Assembly: GCF_000341105.1 (NCBI RefSeq)
Contig: NZ_ANBB01000037.1
Location: 1 to 64,000 of the forward strand
DNA from: Nocardiopsis potens DSM 45234
GTDB lineage: Bacteria; Actinomycetota; Actinomycetes; Streptosporangiales; Streptosporangiaceae
Direction: 5' to 3'
Length of the DNA stretch: 64,000 nucleotides
Below the pieces are notes generated by a model that did not search any database, was not told the DNA's origin, and saw nothing but the letters and a program-made list of their open reading frames with translations. Both the position numbers and the translations under genes were made by a program. Of the stretch, positions 48,686 to 56,749 are shown piece by piece (positions within the stretch are counted from its first letter, which is position 1; each line of letters begins with the position of its first letter).

Positions 48686-49825
48686 ATGGCGCTGTGGCGC
48701 ATCCGGACACCGGTGGAGGACCGGCCGGGGCGGCTGGCCGGGCTGGTCGGGGCGATGGCCGCCGAGGGCGCGGACATCGTCGCGCTGACCATCCACACCG
48801 ACGCCTCCGGCGCGGTCGACGAGTTCGTCGCGGACGTGCCGGGCGACCCGGAGCGGCTGCGCCGGGCGGTCGCCGAGCGGGCCGGGGGCGGCGAGGTGCT
48901 GGCGGTCCCGGCCCGGCCGCGCGAGGTCGGCGACGAGACCACCCGGGCGCTGCTGCTCACCGCGCGGCTGCGCAGCGCGCCCAACCGGCTCCCGGAGGCG
49001 CTGGCCGAGCTGCTCCGCGCCGAGGAGGCGCACTGGACCGACCCGTCGGTCCCCGGGCCCGGCGCGGGGGAGGCCGACACCCTGCTGGTGCCGGTGGGCC
49101 CGCTGCGCGCGGTCCGGGTGCACCGGCCGGGCCGCCCCTTCACCTGGACCGAGTCGGCCCGGGCCGACGCTCTGGTCAGGTCGGTGCTGCCGGCCACCGG
49201 CCCGCCCGTCTCCCACCACCGCCCTCAACGGAGGCCCTTCGGGCCGCGGGTTCTTTCGCCTCCCACCGAGGGCGTGCTGGTGACCGCGGGCGGGGACCGG
49301 CTGCGCCTGTCCCAGGTGGGCGCGGGCGACGCGGACGCGGTGCGCCGGCTGCACGCGCGCTGCTCGGCGGAGACCAGGCGCCGCCGCTACCTGTCCTCGG
49401 TGGCCGAACCGGGGGCCCGGATGCTCCGGGTCTTCTGCGACCCCGAGCGCGGCCTGACCGTGGCCGCCCGCCCGGAGGGGGAGGACGAGCCGGTCGCGCT
49501 GGCCCACCTGATGTACACCTTGAACCCCGGCGTCGGGGAGATGGCCTTCCTGGTGGAGGACTCCTGGCAGGGCAGGGGAGTGGGGGCCGCGCTGGCGGAC
49601 GCGGTCGCCGCGACCGCCGCCGACTGGGGGCTGGCGGAGGTCCGCGCGGAGACCGCCGCAGAGAACCGCGCCATGCTGCGGATCGTGCACCGGATGGGGG
49701 CGGCCGTGGGCCGGCCCGAGGCCGGCGCGGTCCAGGCCCGGGTGCCGCTGGCCGGCCGTGCGCCGGCCGCGCCCCCGGGGCGGCTGACGGCGCTGATGAC
49801 CCGCCCCGGGGCCGCCGGGCGGTGA
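48686..49825 (+). CDS. ACT domain-GNAT acetyltransferase fusion
   Basis: A 379-residue protein. The N-terminal ACT domain (about 1-75, WRIRTPVEDRPGRLAGLVGA) usually binds an amino acid. The C-terminal GNAT domain (about 205-350) has HARCSAETRRRRYLSS, FLVEDSWQGRGVGAALADAV (acetyl-CoA loop, about 288-307) and AENRAMLRIVHRMG. This suggests acetylation controlled by an amino acid, as in the amino-acid-regulated protein acetyltransferases of actinobacteria (AAPatA type); the target is unknown. Between the domains (about residues 179-196) lies the hairpin-forming insert at 49220. ATG 48686 has GGGAGGGGAGG upstream. It follows hutI after 91 bp but is probably independent. Confidence 0.9.
   Translation: MALWRIRTPVEDRPGRLAGLVGAMAAEGADIVALTIHTDASGAVDEFVADVPGDPERLRRAVAERAGGGEVLAVPARPREVGDETTRALLLTARLRSAPNRLPEALAELLRAEEAHWTDPSVPGPGAGEADTLLVPVGPLRAVRVHRPGRPFTWTESARADALVRSVLPATGPPVSHHRPQRRPFGPRVLSPPTEGVLVTAGGDRLRLSQVGAGDADAVRRLHARCSAETRRRRYLSSVAEPGARMLRVFCDPERGLTVAARPEGEDEPVALAHLMYTLNPGVGEMAFLVEDSWQGRGVGAALADAVAATAADWGLAEVRAETAAENRAMLRIVHRMGAAVGRPEAGAVQARVPLAGRAPAAPPGRLTALMTRPGAAGR
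49220..49274. repeat. Hairpin element inside the ACT-GNAT linker
   Basis: CGCCCTC-AACG-GAGGC (49220-49235) pairs with GCCTC-CCACC-GAGGGCG (49258-49274) with a small internal loop, around a further GGCCCTTCGGGCC stem. This gives a 55-bp imperfect hairpin of lower GC than its surroundings, in frame within the coding sequence. It may be a small mobile palindromic (REP/MITE-like) insertion domesticated as linker. Confidence 0.55.
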
Positions 49826-49871
49826 GGGAAGCGCGGCCGAGGGCCAGGGGTGCGCCCCCGGCCGCGCGAAA

Positions 49872-49902
49872 AGGGGCCGGGGCGTTCGACGCCCCGGCCC
49901 CT
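49872..49902. terminator. Bidirectional terminator hairpin
   Basis: AGGGGCCGGGGCG, loop TTCGA, then the exact complement, preceded by AAA and followed by a pyrimidine-rich CCTCTTC. It lies between the convergent genes ending at 49825 and 49946. Confidence 0.8.
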
Positions 49903-49945
49903 CCTCTTCAATCTCCGGACCGGTGTCCGGCGGGTTCGCTCCCGG

Positions 49946-50209
49946 TCACTCCTCGGACGAGGCGGCCTCCGGAGCAGGGGTCTCCTCGGTGGCGGCGGCC
50001 TTCTTCGGCGCGCGGCGCTTCTTCACCGGGCGGGAGTAGTCGACGAGGGGCTCGTAGCGGGCCTCGTGCTCCTTCTTGCACTCGTCGCACGCGTCGACCT
50101 CGCGGACCGTGCCCTCCCAGGCGAACTGGACGACGTCCGTCGCCTCGACCTTCTCGTCGCGGACGGCGTGCGGGTCGCAATACTTGCGCGTGAAGACCTC
50201 GGTGACCAC
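49946..50209 (-). CDS. Small Cys/Lys-rich protein (87 aa), conserved hypothetical
   Basis: A small protein starting VVTEVFTRKYCDPHAVRDEK. It has a later CDEC pair (DACDECKKEHEARYEPLVDY), so Cys-Asp-x-His plus CxxC could form a zinc site. A basic stretch SRPVKKRRAPKKAAATEE and an acidic end follow. The KKRRAPKK tail resembles actinobacterial Lsr2 or histone-like tails, so nucleic acid binding is plausible but unproven. GTG 50209 is preferred, as it follows a purine-rich AAGGGA; the frame is open to GTG 50263, which lacks a ribosome binding site. It is convergent with the ACT-GNAT gene. Confidence 0.7.
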   Translation of the reverse strand: MVTEVFTRKYCDPHAVRDEKVEATDVVQFAWEGTVREVDACDECKKEHEARYEPLVDYSRPVKKRRAPKKAAATEETPAPEAASSEE

Positions 50210-50514
50210 GGCGGTGGCATCCCTTCGGTTCGGTGCGGGTGCGGACTGAACGAAATCATACACACGTTCGAAGGGCTCTCAGGTGGCGCGCGTGCCCGGA
50301 ATCGGGGCGCACTGAGGGGTTCTCCGGAAGCCTAGCGAATCGGCGCCCGCGGGGTGGCGCCGGAGCGGGGCGCGCCGCACCGCATGACGGAAGTCACGTG
50401 TGGCGTTGCGGTACGCCCCCTGATTTTGCTTTCCAAGGAAGAATTCATCTGGTTTGATGATGCTCCGGCGCTGCGGCGTCGCCCACCGTCACCTACCCGC
50501 TGGAGTGAACGAGC

Positions 50515-50982
50515 ATGACCGAGAGCACCCGCAGGGCCCTGGGCCCGGCCGCGGACGCCACCGCGCTGATCGCCCGCGTCGTCATCGGCGTCGTCTTCAT
50601 CGCGCACGGCTGGCAGAAGGCCTCCCAGATGGGGCTGGCCGGCACCACCGAGATGATGGCCGGCATGGGGATCCCCATGCCGAGCGCGGCCGCGGCCTTC
50701 GCCATCGCCGCCGAGATCGGCGGCGGCGCCCTGCTCCTGCTCGGCCTGCTGCTGCCGCTGGCCGGAGTGGTGCTGGCGGCGCAGATGGCCGGCGCGATCT
50801 TCTTCGCGCACGCCCAGGGCCCGCTGATCGGCGAGGGCGGGATGGAGCTGCCGCTGGTGCTCGGCGCCGCCGCGCTCGCCCTGGGCTTCGGCGGCGGCCG
50901 GATCGCCCTGGACCGGCTGCTGCCCTGGGGGCGCCCCGCGGCCGGCGAGCGCACCCCCGCCGCCGAGTCCGCCGCGGCCTGA
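50515..50982 (+). CDS. DoxX family membrane protein
   Basis: A 155-residue protein with four hydrophobic helices and the DoxX start ALIARVVIGVVFIAHGWQKA (about 18-37), then PMPSAAAAFAIAAEIGGGAL and AGAIFFAHAQGPLIGEGGME. DoxX proteins are linked to redox or thiosulfate metabolism and, in mycobacteria, to a membrane complex with SodA and SseA; no partner is encoded beside it here. The C-terminal tail is Ala-rich. ATG 50515 follows a CTGGAG ribosome binding site. A strong terminator follows at 51015. Its upstream region (50264-50514) is A/T-richer, with no other gene. Confidence 0.88.
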   Translation: MTESTRRALGPAADATALIARVVIGVVFIAHGWQKASQMGLAGTTEMMAGMGIPMPSAAAAFAIAAEIGGGALLLLGLLLPLAGVVLAAQMAGAIFFAHAQGPLIGEGGMELPLVLGAAALALGFGGGRIALDRLLPWGRPAAGERTPAAESAAA

Positions 50983-51014
50983 CCCGGACCGACCCCGGCC
51001 CCTCCGCGCACCCC

Positions 51015-51044
51015 GCGGGCCCGCCCTCCGGCGGGCCCGCTTTT
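51015..51044 (+). terminator. Rho-independent terminator of the DoxX gene
   Basis: GCGGGCCCGCC, loop CTCC, exact complement, then TTTT: a canonical intrinsic terminator, the clearest in the window. Confidence 0.9.
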
Positions 51045-51257
51045 CCGTGCGCGGAGTCCCGGAAGCGACACCCCTGAACGCACATTCCTTTTCCCCGGCC
51101 GGTGAATTCACCCGTCTTTCGGAACAACGCCGCGGGGCGACGCGGCGCTGTATATCGTGTGCCTCCACTACGCGCCGTATTTCCGCGGCGCTTCGCCGTG
51201 CCCGCGTTCTCCGTGCGCGAGCACGCGGGGGCGGTGTTCCGCGAGGGGGAGGAACGA

Positions 51258-51638
51258 ATGGTCGATTATCTGGAGGGGACGACCGGGCGAAGAGGGGCGC
51301 GGCCGGGCGCGCCCGCCGCCCCCGGAGCGGCGGAGGCCCGCTTCGCCGTACTGCGCCGCAGGCACGCCGTGTACGGCACGGTCCTGGTGGCGCTCTTCCT
51401 CGGCTGGTACGCCGCCTTCCTCCTGATGTCGGTGTTCGCCCGCGACCTGATGGCGGTGCGGGTGGCCGGCGCGGTCAACGTCGGGCTGCTGCTGGGCATC
51501 GGCCAGTTCGCCTCCACCTTCCTGCTCGCCTGGTGGTTCGTCCGCTGCGCCGAGCGCCGGCTGGACCCGGTCGCCGACGAGCTGCGCCTCCGCGCCGACG
51601 CGCCGCGCCTCCGCGCCGGGGAGGTGGGCGGCCGATGA
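51258..51638 (+). CDS. DUF485 small membrane protein
   Basis: A 126-residue protein with two hydrophobic helices (about 40-60 and 75-95): FAVLRRRHAVYGTVLVALFL, GWYAAFLLMSVFARDLMAV and LLLGIGQFASTFLLAWWFVR. DUF485 proteins are small partners of ActP-type acetate symporters and are usually encoded just upstream, as here. ATG 51258 has GGGGGAGG 6 bases upstream; the frame is open from 51102 but lacks homology there. It overlaps the symporter gene by 4 bp (ATGA), strong evidence of a functional pair. Confidence 0.92.
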   Translation: MVDYLEGTTGRRGARPGAPAAPGAAEARFAVLRRRHAVYGTVLVALFLGWYAAFLLMSVFARDLMAVRVAGAVNVGLLLGIGQFASTFLLAWWFVRCAERRLDPVADELRLRADAPRLRAGEVGGR

Positions 51639-53308
51639 CGGCCGGGCTGGACGCCGTGCACCTGTGGACGCTCGGCCTGTGCGGCCTGTTCATCGCGGTG
51701 ACGCTGGGGATCACCGTGTGGGCGCGGCGCAGCACCCGGGGCGCCGTCGACTTCTACGCCGGCGGCCGCTCCTTCGGCGGTACCCAGAACGGCCTCGCGC
51801 TGACCGGGGACTACCTGTCCGCCGCCTCCTTCCTGGGCATCGCCGGACTGATCGCGCTCCGCGGCTACGACGGCTTCCTCTACTCCATCGGCTTCCTGGT
51901 CGCCTGGCTGCTGGTGCTGCCGATGGCCCAGCTGATCCGGAACAGCGGCCGGTACACCATGGCCGACCTGCCGGGGTACCGGATGCGCCGGATGCGGGTC
52001 CGGCTGGCCTGCACCACCTCCACCGTCGCGGTCAGCACCGTCTACCTCATCGCGCAGATGGTCGGCGCGGGCGCCCTGGTCACCATGCTGCTCGGCATCG
52101 ACCACGGCGGCACCTTCCTCGGCATGACCGGGACCCAGACCCGCACCGCCGCCATCACGCTGGTCGGCGTGCTGATGGTCGTCTACGTCATGTACGGCGG
52201 GATGAAGGCCGCCACCTGGCTGCAGATCATCAAGGCCGGGCTGCTGCTCACCGCCACCGCGCTGATGACCGCCCTGGTGCTGGCGGTCTTCGGCTTCGAC
52301 CCGAGCGCGCTGCTGGAGAGCGCCGCCGCGGCCAGCGGGAGCGGCCAGGCCTTCCTCGAACCGGGCCGGCACTTCGCGGTGGAGGTCGCCGGCGACCCGG
52401 TGCAGACCCTGGTCAACCGGCTCGACCTGTTCAGCCTGGGGATGGCCCTGGTACTGGGCACCGCCGCCCTGCCGCACATCCTGGTCCGCTTCTACACCGT
52501 GCGCGACGGCCGGGCCGCCCGCACCTCGGTGAAGCGCACCATCCTGCTGGTCGGCGCGTTCTACCTGATGACGCTGGCGCTGGGGTTCGGCGCCGCGGCG
52601 CTGGTCGGACCGGACGCGATCGCCGCCCAGGACCCCTCCGGCAACGCCGCGGTGCCGCAGCTGGCCGCCGAGCTCGGCTCGCTCGTCGCCGGCCCGGCCG
52701 GGTCGGCGGTGATGCTGGCGTTCGTCTCCGCGGTGGCCCTGGCCACCATCCTGGCGGTGATCGCCAGCCTCACCCTGGCGTCCTCCTCCTCGATGGCGCA
52801 CGACTTCTTCGGCCACATCCTGATGTGGGGCCGGTCCAAGGAGTCCCAGGAGGTGGGGGTGGCCCGGATCTCCGCGGTGCTGGTCGGCGCGCTCGCCATC
52901 CTCCTCGCGGTCCGGGCCCAGCACCTCAACGTCGCCTTCCTGGTGGGACTGGCCTTCGCCATCGCCGCCTCGGCCAACCTGCCGGTCATCGTGCTCACCC
53001 TGTTCTGGCGCCGGTTCAACACCCGGGGCGTGGAGTGGGGCGTCTACGGCGGCCTGGGCACCTCGCTGCTGCTGGTGCTGCTCTCCCCGGTGGTCTCCGG
53101 CAAGACCCACCCGGAGACCGGGGAGAGCCTGTCCCTGCTGCCCGCCGGGATCGACATCCAGGTGTTCCCGCTGGAGAACCCCGGGCTGGTGGCGATCCCG
53201 CTGGGCTTCGCCTTCGCGATCGCCGGCTCGCTGCTCTCCCGGGAGAGCGACGGGGACCGGTACGACCGGATGCGCCTCCGCTCGCTCACCGGCATCGGCG
53301 CCAGCTGA
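51635..53308 (+). CDS. Sodium:solute symporter (ActP/MctC-like)
   Basis: A 557-residue sodium:solute symporter with about 13 hydrophobic segments. Landmarks: VDFYAGGRSFGGTQNGLALT and GDYLSAASFLGIAGLIALRG (about 35-72), MADLPGYRMRR, GTAALPHILVRFYTVRDGRA (about 275-294) and SSMAHDFFGHIL. The set matches cation/acetate symporter ActP and corynebacterial MctC, importing acetate, propionate or pyruvate. The DUF485 partner upstream supports a monocarboxylate substrate. The exact specificity is not visible. ATG 51635 is coupled to the preceding gene. Confidence 0.94.
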   Translation: MTAGLDAVHLWTLGLCGLFIAVTLGITVWARRSTRGAVDFYAGGRSFGGTQNGLALTGDYLSAASFLGIAGLIALRGYDGFLYSIGFLVAWLLVLPMAQLIRNSGRYTMADLPGYRMRRMRVRLACTTSTVAVSTVYLIAQMVGAGALVTMLLGIDHGGTFLGMTGTQTRTAAITLVGVLMVVYVMYGGMKAATWLQIIKAGLLLTATALMTALVLAVFGFDPSALLESAAAASGSGQAFLEPGRHFAVEVAGDPVQTLVNRLDLFSLGMALVLGTAALPHILVRFYTVRDGRAARTSVKRTILLVGAFYLMTLALGFGAAALVGPDAIAAQDPSGNAAVPQLAAELGSLVAGPAGSAVMLAFVSAVALATILAVIASLTLASSSSMAHDFFGHILMWGRSKESQEVGVARISAVLVGALAILLAVRAQHLNVAFLVGLAFAIAASANLPVIVLTLFWRRFNTRGVEWGVYGGLGTSLLLVLLSPVVSGKTHPETGESLSLLPAGIDIQVFPLENPGLVAIPLGFAFAIAGSLLSRESDGDRYDRMRLRSLTGIGAS

Positions 53309-53387
53309 CCGCGCCCGGCCCGCTTCGTCCCGCCTTCCGCGGGGCCGGGGGCGAGGCGGTGTCGCAGCCCGGTGGCATGATCGGCCC

Positions 53388-53942
53388 ATGACACGCTGGA
53401 TCGCGCTGCTGCGCGGCGTCAACGTCGGAGGGCGCCGCAAGGTGCCCATGGCCGAGCTGCGCGAGGTGGTCGCCGGGCTCGGCCACACCGGGGTCGCCAC
53501 CCTGCTGCAGAGCGGGAACGTGGCCTTCACCGAACGGCACCGGACCCGGCGTCCCGGTTCCGGCGGGGAGGAGGAGCTCCGCACCGAGCTGGAGGCGGCG
53601 CTGGCCGAGCGGTTCGGCTTCGCCGTCGACACGGTGTTGCGCGACGCCGCCGGGATGCGCGCCGCGGTGCAGGCCAACCCGCTGCCGGTCGGCGACCCCT
53701 CCCGGTTCCTGGTGCTCTTCCTGCGCGGGGAGCCGGACGCCGCGGCGCTGGCCGCGGTGGACGCCGCCGCCTACGCCCCGGAGGCCATGGCGGCGGGCGC
53801 CCGGGAGGTCTACTTCGACCTGCCGGACGGCCTGGGCCGGGCGAAGCTGCCCGACGCGGCCGCGCGCGCCCTGGGCGGGGCGGTGGCCACCGGCCGGAAC
53901 TGGCGCACCGTGCTCCGCCTACTGGAAATGGCGGAGGAATAG
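53388..53942 (+). CDS. DUF1697 family protein
   Basis: A 184-residue protein of the DUF1697 family, whose hallmark is the first 45 residues: TRWIALLRGVNVGGRRKVPM, then LREVVAGLGHTGVATLLQSG and NVAFTE. The C terminus also fits (GRAKLPDAAARALGGAVATG RNWRTVLRLLEM). Function is unknown; some members have a ferredoxin-like fold. ATG 53388 is used, 79 bp after the symporter stop. There are no other clues from the neighbours. Confidence 0.88.
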   Translation: MTRWIALLRGVNVGGRRKVPMAELREVVAGLGHTGVATLLQSGNVAFTERHRTRRPGSGGEEELRTELEAALAERFGFAVDTVLRDAAGMRAAVQANPLPVGDPSRFLVLFLRGEPDAAALAAVDAAAYAPEAMAAGAREVYFDLPDGLGRAKLPDAAARALGGAVATGRNWRTVLRLLEMAEE

Positions 53943-54013
53943 CGCATTTCAGGCGGCTGTTGCCATTCGGCGGGCGCGGCCGCGCCCGCCGAACGAGATA
54001 GGGGACAACGCCC

Positions 54014-54727
54014 GTGCGCGTCGACATCTGGTCCGACATCGTCTGCCCGTGGTGCTACATCGGCAAGGCCCGGTTCGAGCGGGGGCTCGCCGCCTTCGCC
54101 CACGCCGACCGGGTCGAGGTCGAGTTCCACAGCTTCCAGCTGGACCCCTCCGCGCCCGCCGAGCCCGAGCCGGCGCTGCGAATGCTGACCGAGAAGATGG
54201 GGATCACCGAAGAGCAGGCCCGCTCCGCCGAGGCCGGGGTCGCCGACAACGCCCGCGGCGAAGGCCTGGACTACACGACCGACCGGCCGCACGCCAACAC
54301 CGCCGACGCCCACCGGCTGCTGCACCACGCCAAGGCGGAAGGCGCGCAGAAGCCGATGGTCGAAGCGCTCTTCGCCGCCTACTTCGGCGCCGGCGAGGAC
54401 GTGTTCGGCACCGAGGAGCTGGTCGCCCTGGCCGAGCAGGCCGGCCTGGACGCCGGGAAGGCCCGCGAGGTCCTGGAGGGCGGCGCCTACGCCGACGAGG
54501 TCCGCCGGGACGCCGAGGAGGCCCGCACCATGGGCGCCACCGGCGTCCCGTTCTTCGTGGTCGACTCCAGGTACGGCGTCTCCGGCGCCCAGCCCGCCGA
54601 GGTGTTCACCCGGGTGCTGGAGCAGGCCTGGGCCGACGCCCACCCGCAGGCCCCGGTCATGGTCGGCGGCGGTGAGGGCGACGCGGACGGCTGCGCCGAC
54701 GGCGCGTGCGCGGTCCCCGGCGAGTGA
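54014..54727 (+). CDS. FrnE-type DsbA family oxidoreductase
   Basis: A 237-residue cytoplasmic thioredoxin-fold protein (no signal peptide). The redox motif CPWC lies at about 14-17 in DIWSDIVCPWCYIGKARFER; the cis-Pro loop is GATGVPFFVVDSRYGVSGAQ (about 175-194). Near the C terminus a second pair, GCADGAC, gives a C-x4-C motif like that described for Deinococcus FrnE, where it cooperates with CxxC in disulfide exchange under oxidative stress. GTG 54014 has AGGGGAC about 9 bases upstream. It ends shortly before the inverted repeat at 54788. Confidence 0.93.
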   Translation: MRVDIWSDIVCPWCYIGKARFERGLAAFAHADRVEVEFHSFQLDPSAPAEPEPALRMLTEKMGITEEQARSAEAGVADNARGEGLDYTTDRPHANTADAHRLLHHAKAEGAQKPMVEALFAAYFGAGEDVFGTEELVALAEQAGLDAGKAREVLEGGAYADEVRRDAEEARTMGATGVPFFVVDSRYGVSGAQPAEVFTRVLEQAWADAHPQAPVMVGGGEGDADGCADGACAVPGE

Positions 54728-54787
54728 GGCCGCACCCGGCGCGCGCCGGGAGCGGCCGGTAGCATCGCGGTGCCCCGCCCCTTCCCC

Positions 54788-54851
54788 CGATGATCTCGGC
54801 GCCGCGGCCCCATCAGAGCGCTTCGGCGGGGCCGCGGCGCCGAGATCATCG
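54788..54851. repeat. 24-bp inverted repeat with 16-base centre
   Basis: Arms 54788-54811 and 54828-54851 are exact complements, with outer end CGATGATCTCGGCG identical to the first 14 bases of the palindrome at 4067 after its leading G. It lies between two same-strand genes, 61 bp after the FrnE stop and 47 bp before the phosphoesterase start, so it probably terminates the former. Confidence 0.88.
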
Positions 54852-54898
54852 CCCTGCGGCGGGACGCCCCCCGCCGTCGATCTCCCTTCGGAGGACCG

Positions 54899-55639
54899 AT
54901 GCTCGTTCTCGCCCACATCAGCGACACCCACCTCGACGGAGGCGGGCGCAGCGCCGAGCGAGTCCGCCGGGTGATGGGCCACATCCGCGCCCTGGACCGC
55001 CCGGTCGACGCCATCGTGCACACCGGCGACGTGGTCGACGGCGGGCTGCCGGAGGAGTACCGGCAGGCCGCAGAGGAGCTCCGGGCCGACGTGCCGATGC
55101 TGCTCTGCCCGGGCAACCACGACGCGCGCGCCCCGTTCCGGGAGTTCCTGCTCGGCGAGGAGCCGGCGGACGGGCCGATCGACGGGGTGCACCGGGTCGG
55201 CAGGGCGCTGGTCGCGGTCTGCGACACCTCGGTCCCCGGCGAGCACTGGGGGCGGCTGACCGACACCACCCTGGACCGGTTGGAGAAGGCGCTCGCCGCG
55301 GCCCCCGCCGACGCCCCGGTGGTCATCGCGCTCCACCACCACCCGGCGGACCTCGGCATCGCCTACGTCGACGATATCCGCCAGCGCGACGAGCACCGGC
55401 TGGCCGGGCTCATCGAGCGGTACCCGCAGGTCGCCGCGGTGCTCTGCGGGCACGCGCACACCCCGGCGGCGACCTCGTTCGCCGGCCGCCCGCTGCTGGT
55501 CGCGCCGTCCGTCGCGCCCCCGCTGCGGATGGAGTGGGAGCCCGCGCCGCCGACCGGGGACGACGCCCCACCGCCCATGCTCGCCCTGCATCTGATCGGC
55601 GACGACGGCCGGATCACCACCCACTTCCGGGCGGTCTGA
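54899..55639 (+). CDS. Metallophosphoesterase (CpdA/3',5'-cNMP phosphodiesterase-like)
   Basis: A 246-residue calcineurin-type phosphoesterase with all five metal motifs: HISDTHLDGG (about 6-15), HTGDVVDGG (about 41-49), CPGNHDAR (about 70), HHHPADL (about 147) and CGHAHTPAA (about 182-190). The arrangement and length fit the CpdA/Rv0805 group of cyclic nucleotide phosphodiesterases, although such enzymes are often promiscuous on nucleotides or phosphodiesters. ATG 54899 has GGAGGA 5 bases upstream. The APH-family gene follows after 2 bp and is surely cotranscribed. Confidence 0.93.
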   Translation: MLVLAHISDTHLDGGGRSAERVRRVMGHIRALDRPVDAIVHTGDVVDGGLPEEYRQAAEELRADVPMLLCPGNHDARAPFREFLLGEEPADGPIDGVHRVGRALVAVCDTSVPGEHWGRLTDTTLDRLEKALAAAPADAPVVIALHHHPADLGIAYVDDIRQRDEHRLAGLIERYPQVAAVLCGHAHTPAATSFAGRPLLVAPSVAPPLRMEWEPAPPTGDDAPPPMLALHLIGDDGRITTHFRAV

Positions 55640-55641
55640 GG

Positions 55642-56496
55642 ATGCGCCGCTACACCGGGGAGGACGGTCCGGAGAGCGAGCTGCCGTCCGGCGACGTCAC
55701 CGAGGGCGTGGTGCGGGCGGGCGGCACCGTGCGCCGCCCGCCCCAGCCGCAGAGCCCGGCCGTCGCCGCCTACCTGGACCACCTGGAGCGCGCCGGGTTC
55801 GACGGCGCCCCGCGCTTCCTCGGCCGCGACGAGCAGGGGCGGGACGTCCTCACCTTCCTGGACGGGGACGTCGCCGGGAGCCCGCCGGAGCCGTGGGCCG
55901 CCGACGACGGGCTGCTCGCCTCGCTCGGGCCGCTGCTGCGCCGGCTGCACGATGCTTCAGAGGGGTTCCTGGCCGACACCGGCTTCGCGGCGCCGGACGG
56001 CGGGGTGTGGCGCCGGGACCAGGTCCCGGTCGCCGTCCCGGTGCCGGACCCCGAGCCCGAGCTCGTCTGCCACCTGGACGTGACCCCGCAGAACGTGGTG
56101 GTGCGCGGGGGGAGGGCGGCCGGCCTGATCGACTTCGACCTGGCCGGCCCGGGGACCCGGCTGCTGGACGTGTACAACGCCGCGATGCACTGGGTGCCGC
56201 TGTGCGCGCCCGAGGACGTGTACCCGGGCTGGCCTGCTGCTGCCGCTGCTGACCGCCCGGCCCGGCTCCGGGTGCTGGCCGACGCCTACGGCCTGGGGGA
56301 GGCGGAGCGGAGGGCCCTGCCCGACCTGGGCGTGGACCGCTGCGACAACGGCCGGGCCCGGATGAAGGCCTCCGCCGAACTCCTCGGCGGAGGCTGGGCC
56401 CGGATGTGGGAGGAGGGCGTCGGCGACGTCATCCTGCGCCGCCGCGCCTGGCTCGCGGAGAACCGAGAGGTTCTGCTGGACGCCCTGCTCGGCTGA
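55642..56496 (+). CDS. Aminoglycoside phosphotransferase (APH) family kinase
   Basis: A 284-residue small-molecule kinase of the APH/choline kinase superfamily. The catalytic loop is VCHLDVTPQNVVVRGGRAAG (about 139-158; H-x-D-x5-N) and the metal-binding Asp is in LIDFDLAGPGTRLLDVYN (about 160-177), matching the usual DFD/DFE position. The substrate is unknown; most chromosomal members in actinomycetes are not resistance enzymes. ATG 55642 begins 2 bp after the phosphoesterase stop, with translation probably coupled. A short CTGCTGCTGCCGCTGCTG run gives WPAAAAADRP near residue 200. Confidence 0.9.
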   Translation: MRRYTGEDGPESELPSGDVTEGVVRAGGTVRRPPQPQSPAVAAYLDHLERAGFDGAPRFLGRDEQGRDVLTFLDGDVAGSPPEPWAADDGLLASLGPLLRRLHDASEGFLADTGFAAPDGGVWRRDQVPVAVPVPDPEPELVCHLDVTPQNVVVRGGRAAGLIDFDLAGPGTRLLDVYNAAMHWVPLCAPEDVYPGWPAAAAADRPARLRVLADAYGLGEAERRALPDLGVDRCDNGRARMKASAELLGGGWARMWEEGVGDVILRRRAWLAENREVLLDALLG

Positions 56497-56509
56497 GCCG
56501 GGCGGGGGT

Positions 56510-56749
56510 TCAGAGGAGGCCGGTCTTCACCTGCTGGAGGAAGGCGGCCCAGGTGCGGGGCGGGTATTCGAGGTGGCCGAGCTCCCTGTTCTGTGTGTCC
56601 CTGACCAGGACGGTCGGGCCTTCGGCCACCTCGACGCAGTCAGCGGAAGAGCCGCTGTAGCTGCTCTTGTGCCAGGCGACCTCGACACAGCTGCCCTGGG
56701 CCGTGCTGTAGCTGCTCTTGTGCCACTGAAGGTCATCCTTCGTCGTCAT
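56510..56749 (-). CDS. DUF397 protein with duplicated WHKSSYS motif
   Basis: A 79-residue DUF397 protein. The family core (WHKSSYS...CVEVA...V.VRDTQNR...L.....W..FL..V) is present, and the opening motif occurs twice: LQWHKSSYSTAQGSCVEVAW (about 7-26) and WHKSSYSGSSADCVEVAEGP (about 26-45), an internal tandem duplication. DUF397 proteins are partners of the XRE/DUF5753 regulators encoded directly upstream, as in the Streptomyces WhiJ/BldB-type systems, and modulate development or antibiotic genes. ATG 56749 overlaps the regulator by 17 bp. Confidence 0.92.
   Translation of the reverse strand: MTTKDDLQWHKSSYSTAQGSCVEVAWHKSSYSGSSADCVEVAEGPTVLVRDTQNRELGHLEYPPRTWAAFLQQVKTGLL

Noticed and set aside
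55642..56496. Aminoglycoside resistance gene
   Set aside because: Only the general APH/choline-kinase fold is visible. The gene is coupled to a phosphoesterase with host-like composition, and nothing indicates a resistance role.
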